Source: Flavobacteriales bacterium (lineage in GTDB: Bacteria; Bacteroidota; Bacteroidia; Flavobacteriales_D; Crocinitomicaceae). From it: a stretch of DNA of 6,543 nt. The stretch spans positions 1 to 6,543 of the forward strand of contig CANHQC010000118.1 of assembly GCA_947462695.1 (NCBI GenBank), written 5' to 3'. The notes under the pieces were generated by a model. That model did not search any database. It saw only the letters and a list, made by a program, of their open reading frames with translations, and had not been told where the DNA came from. Positions 1-5,589 of this stretch are shown piece by piece (positions within the stretch are counted from its first letter, which is position 1; each line of letters begins with the position of its first letter). The translations under genes were made by a program, and so were the position numbers.

Positions 1-544
1 CTAATATGGGTTGTTTCGCTTTTGGGACTTCATAACCCACTGGAGGTATATCTAACTCATCATTCCATTGATCCTCTTTCGTGTAGGTAGCTTCTTCAAC
101 TTGATGTTCGGGAGTTGCACTATCATTTTGTGGCTCTTCATCTTTAACAGGAATTGCAATTGGGACTTCCTGTACCAATACATCTTCTTTGTTATCCTCA
201 GTTTTTAACACACTATCTTCCGCATGCGATTGGTTTTCTCGCACAAAGGCAATGTTTCCGTCAGCCTGTTTCGAAAAGGCTCCAAATTGATAAATCGTAT
301 AACTACCTTCTGAATTCAATCGGTTTTCAATGTCACGAACGTATTGAGCTACCATGATCTGTGCACGTTGTTCATCTATACCTTCACTTGTTGAAATAAA
401 TTTCGCTAAACGACCGTCATCATGTTTTAGATAGGGCATGAACATCAATTCTCCAGAAGCCTCATCAGTAACTGTTAAGGCTCCTAATCCAGGCAGGATG
501 AGCGTGGAATTTAGTTTAAGAAATTCAATAAGGTACTTATCCAT
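1..544 (-). CDS. HU-CCDC81-like N-terminal domain protein, C-terminus cut off by window edge
   Basis: This reading frame stays open from an ATG at 544 to the left edge (181 codons, no stop), so the C-terminal part is missing. Residues 1-102 look like a bacterial HU-CCDC81-type domain: an N-terminal helix, then ILPGLGAL at 16-23, a DDGRLAKFI segment at 42-50, a helical EGIDEQRAQIMVAQYV stretch at 54-69, and IYQFGAF at 84-90. Residues 103-165 form a low-complexity linker in which about a third of the residues are Asp or Glu, followed by a Pro-containing stretch. In Bacteroidota, such domains are commonly placed ahead of a linker, a membrane segment and a C-terminal peptidoglycan-binding SPOR domain. 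Those later parts lie outside this window, so an envelope or division role is only inferred. The start is 19 bases after the hydrolase stop, which suggests co-transcription. The frame is certain; the family call comes from pattern recognition and is moderately sure. Confidence 0.7.
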   Translation of the reverse strand, partial: MDKYLIEFLKLNSTLILPGLGALTVTDEASGELMFMPYLKHDDGRLAKFISTSEGIDEQRAQIMVAQYVRDIENRLNSEGSYTIYQFGAFSKQADGNIAFVRENQSHAEDSVLKTEDNKEDVLVQEVPIAIPVKDEEPQNDSATPEHQVEEATYTKEDQWNDELDIPPVGYEVPKAKQPIL

Positions 545-563
545 GGTAAAAGTTTAAGTGGTA

Positions 564-1421
564 TCAACCAAAAAGTTCGTCAAATCGAAAGGCATCTTTT
601 AAACGCACGCCTTTTTCAGTCGATTGAAGTGTACAACATTCATTAACGGAATCATGTTCCAGAAATAACACAAATTCATTGTCTGCACCATTTTTCAAAA
701 ATGCTTCTTTTTCTGTTAGTGTAATCAATGGACGCGTGTCGTAACCCATAACGTATGCCAGTGGAATGTGACCAACACTTGGCAGTAAATCAGCCATAAA
801 AACAAGTGTTTTCCCTTTGTAATGGATATGAGGAATCATCATGCTTTCTGTATGACCATCTACGAAAAGCACATCCATGTTTGGCATCACATCGGTGGTG
901 TAATTTCCTGTACGTGTGATAAATTGCAATTGGCCACTTTCTTGAATCGGAAGAATATTTTCGCTCAAGAAAGATGCTTTTTCACGAGGGTTTGGTTCTG
1001 TGGCCCACTTCCAATGATTTTCAGTACTCCAATAAATGGCATTTGGAAAAACGGGCTCGAATCCTGTTCGCTCTTTGTTCCATTTAATCGCCCCTCCACA
1101 ATGGTCAAAATGAAGATGGGTTAAAAAGACATCTGTTATGTCTGAAATACCAAACCCTAATTTAGCCAGGTTTCCTTCCAGCGAATCAGTACCGTGTAAA
1201 TAATAGTGCGAAAAAAACTTTTCAGATTGCTTATCTCCAATTCCAGTATCAATCAAGGTTAACCGATCTCCATCTTCAATTAATAAACTGCGCATCGACC
1301 AATCACACATGTTGTTTTCATCAGCGGGATTGCTTCTTTGCCAGATCGATTTAGGAACAACACCAAACATGGCTCCACCATCTAACTTGAAATTTCCTGT
1401 ATTGAGTGGGTAAATCTTCAT
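564..1421 (-). CDS. MBL-fold metallo-hydrolase (lactonase-like), substrate unknown
   Basis: A 285-residue metallo-beta-lactamase-fold hydrolase, probably cytoplasmic since no signal peptide is seen. All metal ligands are present: the HxHxDH motif as THLHFDH at 101-107 (H102, H104, D106, H107), H190 in VDGHTESMM, D211 in FMADLLP, and H256 in FLEHDS. This is the full two-metal set, so the enzyme should be active. The LIDTG strand at 56-60 is the usual turn before the first ligand. The length is normal for the group that includes N-acyl-homoserine lactonases and related esterases, but the motifs do not fix the substrate, and many Bacteroidota carry close look-alikes of unknown role. It lies 61 bases after the EamA gene and 19 bases before the HU-like gene, all on the same strand. 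The ATG at 1421 fits the domain start; its leader has no Shine-Dalgarno sequence. Confidence 0.9.
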   Translation of the reverse strand: MKIYPLNTGNFKLDGGAMFGVVPKSIWQRSNPADENNMCDWSMRSLLIEDGDRLTLIDTGIGDKQSEKFFSHYYLHGTDSLEGNLAKLGFGISDITDVFLTHLHFDHCGGAIKWNKERTGFEPVFPNAIYWSTENHWKWATEPNPREKASFLSENILPIQESGQLQFITRTGNYTTDVMPNMDVLFVDGHTESMMIPHIHYKGKTLVFMADLLPSVGHIPLAYVMGYDTRPLITLTEKEAFLKNGADNEFVLFLEHDSVNECCTLQSTEKGVRLKDAFRFDELFG

Positions 1422-1482
1422 AATTCAAAAGCTTTTGTAAAATAAGAAATCCAGTTGAGTTCTCATTTATTTTTCAATTGAT

Positions 1483-2355
1483 TCAGTTTATATGATTTGC
1501 AAAATAAAGGATGAGTATAGCTGAAATGGCAGCAAACGCACCAATCAATTTTATTTTCGTGAGTTTTTCGCTAAAAATAAAGTAACCAAGTAAGGTGGAT
1601 ACGATGACAACTGAAACATTAATAATAGCAAGAACTGTCGAATCTTTCCATCCCGTTGAGGTGTACGCGTGAAGTAAGAGAAAAATGGAAAAATAGTTTG
1701 GAATCCCAAGCGCTATTCCAGCAAGAACATTGCGCCAGTGAAATGAAGACGTACCTTGCTTTATTCTAATTGTCAGTACCACACTGCCTAAAATTCCAGC
1801 AATTCCAAATCCGATAGCGGAGAAGAGGGATGGAGATAAGTGTTGCAATTCGAATTTTTGCACATAATTTAAGACGAAGTCAAGAAGACCGCTACCTATA
1901 AAAAGTACAATTAACATCCACTCTGCTCCTTTTTTCTCTGAGTTGTCGTCATGCCTACTCACCAATACTACGCCTATCAGCGCCAGAACAATACCAAGGA
2001 TTTTCAAAAAGGTGACGGACTCATTGTAACCAATCATCATGATAAGTACAGACATCGCCATACTCATTTTCACTGCCACCGAGGTTTTTCCAACACCGTT
2101 TTGCTGAGAGGATGTACCCATGATTAGAAACAATGAGATGAATAAGACGCCTGAAATCACTGCGAATATTGGCCAGTTGCCGTTGGACAATGCCTGATTG
2201 TTCCATTCGTGTCCATATAAAATAAAGCCAGAGGCAAACGCAGTAAAATAGTTGAAAACAATGGCTTGAAACGTATCTATTTTTCTACTTGGAAAGATCC
2301 TGAATAGGATAAAAAGGAAACTTGAACAAAGAACAGATATAACGAGTGCGATCAT
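1483..2355 (-). CDS. EamA/DMT-family inner-membrane transporter
   Basis: A 290-residue, very hydrophobic protein with ten predicted membrane helices. The approximate positions are 1-20, 29-48, 61-80, 93-110, 117-133, 145-165, 174-196, 207-231, 239-261 and 268-287. The two five-helix halves are the hallmark of the drug/metabolite transporter superfamily with duplicated EamA domains. Each half ends in the usual pattern of a short charged turn and a final hydrophobic helix: LGIVLALIGVVLVS at 120-133, and FSEKLTKIKLIGAF at 261-274 with E263. The start codon overlaps the ribD stop in an ATGA, so translation is probably coupled to ribD. EamA proteins move amino acids, nucleosides, drugs or, in the RibN branch, riboflavin. 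The neighbour makes a flavin-related substrate an attractive guess, but no residue seen here proves it. The family is sure; the substrate is unknown. Confidence 0.9.
   Translation of the reverse strand: MIALVISVLCSSFLFILFRIFPSRKIDTFQAIVFNYFTAFASGFILYGHEWNNQALSNGNWPIFAVISGVLFISLFLIMGTSSQQNGVGKTSVAVKMSMAMSVLIMMIGYNESVTFLKILGIVLALIGVVLVSRHDDNSEKKGAEWMLIVLFIGSGLLDFVLNYVQKFELQHLSPSLFSAIGFGIAGILGSVVLTIRIKQGTSSFHWRNVLAGIALGIPNYFSIFLLLHAYTSTGWKDSTVLAIINVSVVIVSTLLGYFIFSEKLTKIKLIGAFAAISAILILYFANHIN
2352..2355 (-). promoter_or_regulatory. ATGA stop-start overlap coupling ribD to the EamA gene
   Basis: The plus-strand bases TCAT read ATGA on the minus strand: the ATG starts the transporter and the TGA ends ribD. 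Such overlaps usually mean a shared mRNA and termination-reinitiation coupling. That reading is an inference from general knowledge; only the overlap itself is seen. Confidence 0.85.
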
Positions 2356-3401
2356 TTTCGATAATAATAATGAATCATGTCCTTACTGAATGAAAAACTA
2401 TGATCAGGTGTTTTACCAATTATTGGTGCTTTTGTTCCATCTAAAAGTTTTGATGGTCCCACAATTACGCGCGCTTCATCCCACACATTATCAAAAATGA
2501 AATACTGAAGCGTACGACTTCCTCCTTCCACAAAAACGGAGAGAATGTTTCGTTTGTACAATTCTTCTAAGATGACTTCTGTGCTTGTTTCAGGTAATTT
2601 TACCCATTCTATATTTCCTTCGGTTCGCGATCGCAGCCGATTGAATACAATCGTAGGTGCTTCATCCGAAAAAATGTTCTTATCTATCGGAAGCTGAAGT
2701 TGACTGTCAATTATCAGCCGTGTTGGATTGTTACCACTAAACTCTCGAACAGTTAATGATGGATTATCCGTTTCAACGGCTTTTCTCCCTACGAGTATAC
2801 TTTGCTCTTCGGAGCGCCATTTGTGCACCAACACTTTCGTTTCAGGTGAAGAGATCCAGTGAATTCCCTTTTCGTTGTTTGGTCGTGAAACATCTAAAAA
2901 ACCATCGGGAGATTGCGCCCATTTGAGTATGACGTAAGGTCGTTTTCGCTCGTGATAGGTAATAAAACGCTTGTTCAGGTTTCTGCAAAAATGTTCTAAT
3001 ACGCCTGTGCTTACTTCAATCCCTGCTTTTTTCAGCCTTTCAATACCTCTACCTTTTACTTTTTCGTTTGGATCAAGGCATCCGACAACAACGCGTTTGA
3101 AGTTGTTGTCAATGATTAAGTCTGCACAAGGTGGTGTTTTTCCGTGGTGGCTACAAGGTTCAAGCGAGACATAAATGGTTGACTCACAAAGCAATGATTT
3201 GTCCTCGACGGCAAGAATGGCATTTACCTCGGCATGGGCTTTACCAAATTGTTCATGAAATCCTTCTCCAATGATTTTACCATTATGAACGATAACTGCA
3301 CCGACCATAGGGTTAGGTGCGACATGACCCATTCCCAAAGTGGCCAAATCAAGACAACGTTGCATGAAAAGCTCATCCGTATTCATGTCCCAAAGATACA
3401 T
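2352..3401 (-). CDS. ribD: Bifunctional riboflavin biosynthesis protein RibD (deaminase/reductase)
   Basis: RibD carries out two steps of riboflavin synthesis in the cytoplasm: zinc-dependent deamination of the diaminopyrimidine phosphate from GTP cyclohydrolase II, then NADPH-dependent reduction of the ribosyl side chain. The N-terminal deaminase (about 8-150) shows NPMVGAV at 30-36, the zinc/catalytic HAE at 56-58, and EPCSHHGKTPPC at 81-92 with zinc ligands C83 and C92. The reductase domain follows: KWAQSPDGFLD at 160-170, ILVGRKAVETDNPSLTVR at 202-219 and the cofactor-loop VEGGSRTL at 291-298. Both domains are complete at 349 residues, so the protein should be bifunctional. The start may instead be the ATG at 3386 (MNTDELFMQRCL), which matches the usual RibD N-terminus better than the extra MYLWD. 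No other rib gene is in the window. The gene leads a leftward set that includes the overlapping EamA transporter. Confidence 0.97.
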   Translation of the reverse strand: MYLWDMNTDELFMQRCLDLATLGMGHVAPNPMVGAVIVHNGKIIGEGFHEQFGKAHAEVNAILAVEDKSLLCESTIYVSLEPCSHHGKTPPCADLIIDNNFKRVVVGCLDPNEKVKGRGIERLKKAGIEVSTGVLEHFCRNLNKRFITYHERKRPYVILKWAQSPDGFLDVSRPNNEKGIHWISSPETKVLVHKWRSEEQSILVGRKAVETDNPSLTVREFSGNNPTRLIIDSQLQLPIDKNIFSDEAPTIVFNRLRSRTEGNIEWVKLPETSTEVILEELYKRNILSVFVEGGSRTLQYFIFDNVWDEARVIVGPSKLLDGTKAPIIGKTPDHSFSFSKDMIHYYYRK

Positions 3402-3474
3402 AAACGAATCTTCTAAATTCCGGTAAGCTGAAACAACAGAATTAATGTAAATTCGTAAAACTTGAATCTATACT
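3402..3474. promoter_or_regulatory. Divergent promoter region between ribD and the MFS gene
   Basis: These 73 bases must carry promoters for both flanking genes unless ribD is read from elsewhere. Only imperfect matches to the Bacteroidota TAnnTTTG -7 box are seen: TAAATTCG at 3448-3455 on the plus strand (with CTG, not TTG, 17 bases upstream) and TAATTCTG at 3437-3444 on the minus strand without a good -33 box. The exact sites are therefore uncertain. The spacer is too short for a complete FMN riboswitch, and no Shine-Dalgarno sequence is visible for either gene. Confidence 0.35.
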
Positions 3475-4761
3475 ATGAAAAATAAACAAGTCATTCAGCT
3501 TGTCATTGTCGCTGCATTAGGTTATTTCGTTGATATCTACGATTTAGTTCTTTTTGGCGTGGTAAAAGCAGAAAGCCTCACTCAAATTATGAAGGGTGCT
3601 TCAGCTGATCAAATAGCTAAAATGGGTAAGTTCCTATTCAATATGCAGATGCTCGGAATGCTCGTCGGAGGAATGCTTTGGGGAATTTTGGGTGATAAAA
3701 AAGGAAGATTAAAAGTGCTTTTCGGTTCAATTTTATTGTATTCGGCAGCCAACCTTGCCAATGCATTTGTAGCGGATGTCACAACTTATGCGATAATTAG
3801 AGTCATTGCAGGGATTGGACTTGCGGGTGAACTGGGTGCGGGGATCACGTTAGTTTCAGAGATGATGTCAAAGGAAAAAAGGGGGTATGGAACAATGATT
3901 ATTGTAACCTTTGGTGCGTTAGGAGCAGTGGTGGCCTCTTTGGTTGGTGCAGAGGGAGAACAAGTCGGAAGCTGGTTAAGTGGTGTTTTTAATCGCCCTT
4001 TTGCCAATTGGCAGGTTGCTTATATTATTGGAGGCGCAATGGGATTTGCACTTTTATTGCTTCGTGTCGGAACGCTTGAATCAGCTTTTTTCAAAAATGT
4101 CGAACATGAATCATCGATCCGAAAAGGCGATCTAAAATTGATTTTTACTAAAAAAGCAAACCTTGTAAAATATGTGCATTGCATTTTGATTGGCATTCCG
4201 ATTTGGTACATTATCGGACTGATTGTTATGAATTCTGCCGATAACTTCGGTCCATGGCTAGGTGTTGAGAATGTAGTCAATGGGAAAGCGGTAATGTACG
4301 CTTATCTTGGATTATCTTTTGGAGATTTGATTTCGGGTATCCTGAGTCAATTGCTTAAAAGCCGCAAGAAAGTTGTGCAGTTATACGTTGTTTTCACACT
4401 TTGTTTAACCATAGTGTTCCTGTTCGGTTTAAAAAATGTATCTCTGGAAACGTACTATTTTATGTGTTTTTTATTGGGCACAGGAACAGGCTATTGGGCC
4501 ATTTTTGTTACCATTGCGGCCGAACAGTTTGGCACAAATATTCGTTCGACAGCCGCCAATACAATTCCAAATTTTGTAAGGGGATCGGTTAATCTCGTCA
4601 CGTTGTTATTTGGGCTGCTTTTAAGTTTGGGATGTACTGATGGAATTTCAGCACTGATTGTAGGAGTAGGTTGTATGGCTATGGCGTTATGGAGTATTTC
4701 GCAGTTGACTGAAACGTTCGGTAAGGATTTAGATTATAATGAAGTACACGAAACGCTTTAA
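3475..4761 (+). CDS. MFS transporter, metabolite/proton symporter-like
   Basis: A 428-residue inner-membrane transporter of the major facilitator superfamily with about twelve predicted helices. These lie near 5-30, 52-74, 79-101, 102-128, 138-160, 177-198, 232-253, 271-291, 300-319, 323-346, 361-386 and 388-410, with a charged central loop at 205-231. Diagnostic motifs are GYFVDIYDL at 16-24 in helix 1 (acidic D20), the loop 2-3 signature GILGDKKGRLKVL at 70-82, RVIAGIGLAGELGAG at 109-123 in helix 4 with R109, and EQFGTNIRSTA at 350-360. The last two resemble the metabolite:H+ symporter group that includes ProP and aromatic- or dicarboxylic-acid carriers, so uptake of a small organic anion or osmolyte is a fair guess; the substrate cannot be read from sequence. 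It stands alone on the plus strand, divergent from ribD and convergent with the peroxiredoxin gene. The ATG at 3475 begins at a normal distance before helix 1. Confidence 0.92.
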   Translation: MKNKQVIQLVIVAALGYFVDIYDLVLFGVVKAESLTQIMKGASADQIAKMGKFLFNMQMLGMLVGGMLWGILGDKKGRLKVLFGSILLYSAANLANAFVADVTTYAIIRVIAGIGLAGELGAGITLVSEMMSKEKRGYGTMIIVTFGALGAVVASLVGAEGEQVGSWLSGVFNRPFANWQVAYIIGGAMGFALLLLRVGTLESAFFKNVEHESSIRKGDLKLIFTKKANLVKYVHCILIGIPIWYIIGLIVMNSADNFGPWLGVENVVNGKAVMYAYLGLSFGDLISGILSQLLKSRKKVVQLYVVFTLCLTIVFLFGLKNVSLETYYFMCFLLGTGTGYWAIFVTIAAEQFGTNIRSTAANTIPNFVRGSVNLVTLLFGLLLSLGCTDGISALIVGVGCMAMALWSISQLTETFGKDLDYNEVHETL

Positions 4762-4793
4762 AAAAAAATGGACTGACAACTGCCAGCCCATTT
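4760..4793 (-). terminator. Intrinsic terminator of the peroxiredoxin gene
   Basis: Read on the minus strand, AAATGGGCTG pairs with CAGTCCATTT as a 10-bp stem (nine Watson-Crick pairs and one G-U) around an 8-base loop GCAGTTGT. The run of U continues past the stem, with nine T in a row at 4768-4760. It begins about 20 bases after the peroxiredoxin stop. On the plus strand the G-U becomes an A-C mismatch and only a short T run follows, so it would be a poorer terminator for the MFS gene, though it may act weakly both ways. Confidence 0.85.
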
Positions 4794-4813
4794 CTATTCA
4801 GTAATATGAATAT

Positions 4814-5446
4814 TTAGTGTTTCGCTAAATAATCAGCTACTCCATCAAAATTTGCTTTCATTCCTTCATCACCTTTGTGCCAGTTAGCTGGACAAACTTC
4901 ACCATTTTCTTCGAAGAACTGCAATGCATCAACCATACGTAATGCTTCATCCACATTTCGACCAAGTGGGAACATGTTTACTAATTCATGCATAACAACA
5001 CCTTCTTTATTGATTAAGAACAATCCGCGGTAAGCAATCATTGGTCCAGAAGCAGTCAGTTTCCCATCCATGTCGTACTCGTATTCACCAGCAAGAACAC
5101 CGAAAGCTTCACTAATTGTTTTTGATGTGTCAGCCACGATTGGGTATTTCACTCCCTCAATACCACCTTTGTTTTTAGGTACTTGTAACCATCCCCAGTG
5201 AGATTCCTCTGTGTCAGTTGAACAAGCAACTACTTTTACACCACGTGCTTCAAAATCAGCTAACTTTGCTTGAAACGCATGCAATTCAGATGGACAAACG
5301 AATGTAAAATCTTTTGGATAAAAGAAAAATAATACGTGATTTTTTCCTAAATACTGATCCAATGAAAAATCGTTAACGATTTCCCCACCGTTTACGACTG
5401 CACCCGCTCTAAAAGACGGTGCTTTTTTTCCTACTAATACTCCCAT
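4814..5446 (-). CDS. Typical 2-Cys peroxiredoxin (AhpC/Prx1 group)
   Basis: A 210-residue thiol peroxidase of the cytoplasm that reduces hydrogen peroxide, alkyl hydroperoxides and probably peroxynitrite. The peroxidatic cysteine C51 sits in FTFVCPSE with T48, and the conserved arginine is R140 in YRGLFLI. The resolving cysteine C185 lies in GEVCPANW near the C-terminus, which makes this a typical 2-Cys enzyme forming inter-subunit disulfides. A further cysteine, C75 (VVACSTD), is common in the group. An extra loop EYEYDMDGKLTASGPM at 121-136 precedes the arginine strand, and the C-terminal helix ends YLAKH rather than the YF seen in peroxide-sensitive forms. It has its own promoter and terminator, so it is probably monocistronic. 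No AhpF or other reductant gene is adjacent, so thioredoxin is the likely electron donor (inferred). Strict naming as ahpC is left open because the sequence is closer to the Prx1 type. Confidence 0.96.
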   Translation of the reverse strand: MGVLVGKKAPSFRAGAVVNGGEIVNDFSLDQYLGKNHVLFFFYPKDFTFVCPSELHAFQAKLADFEARGVKVVACSTDTEESHWGWLQVPKNKGGIEGVKYPIVADTSKTISEAFGVLAGEYEYDMDGKLTASGPMIAYRGLFLINKEGVVMHELVNMFPLGRNVDEALRMVDALQFFEENGEVCPANWHKGDEGMKANFDGVADYLAKH

Positions 5447-5484
5447 TTTTATTTATTTGATTGATAGATTTTCTAATTAGGTAA

Positions 5485-5512
5485 CAAAGTTAATGCTTTT
5501 CGGTTTTTGCAA
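5485..5512 (-). promoter_or_regulatory. Bacteroidota-type promoter of the peroxiredoxin gene
   Basis: On the minus strand a TTG (-33 element, plus coordinates 5510-5512) is followed after exactly 17 bases by TAACTTTG (5485-5492), a perfect match to the TAnnTTTG -7 element used by the main Bacteroidota sigma factor. Transcription would start near 5480, giving an A/T-rich leader of about 30-35 bases without a Shine-Dalgarno sequence, as is usual in this phylum. The position relative to the ATG at 5446 supports it strongly; no experiment is implied. Confidence 0.8.
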
Positions 5513-5524
5513 CAGGAATAAATT

Positions 5525-5544
5525 AATGTAAACTTATGTACATT
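5525..5544. repeat. Short inverted repeat upstream of the peroxiredoxin promoter
   Basis: AATGTA (5525-5530) and TACATT (5539-5544) form a 6-base dyad with an 8-base spacer. It is centred about 54 bases upstream of the predicted transcription start, where an activator could bind. It is not followed by a T run on either strand, so it is not a clear terminator for waaA. The arms are A/T-rich and short, and chance is a real possibility. Confidence 0.3.
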
Positions 5545-5589
5545 CCTCTAGGTATTCTAAACCACTATGGCAATTGAGATTCCAATTTC

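Noticed and set aside
822..1124. A 100-codon plus-strand ORF inside the hydrolase gene.
   Set aside because: It is antisense to a gene with all MBL ligands intact; its composition is that of a shadow frame and no family resemblance is seen.
3402..3474. Possible FMN riboswitch ahead of ribD.
   Set aside because: The spacer is only 73 bases, far short of an RFN element, and none of its conserved blocks are visible.
3786..4280. Two minus-strand ORFs (73 and 86 codons) within the MFS gene.
   Set aside because: Both are opposite a complete MFS protein with clear motifs; they are explained as antisense shadows.
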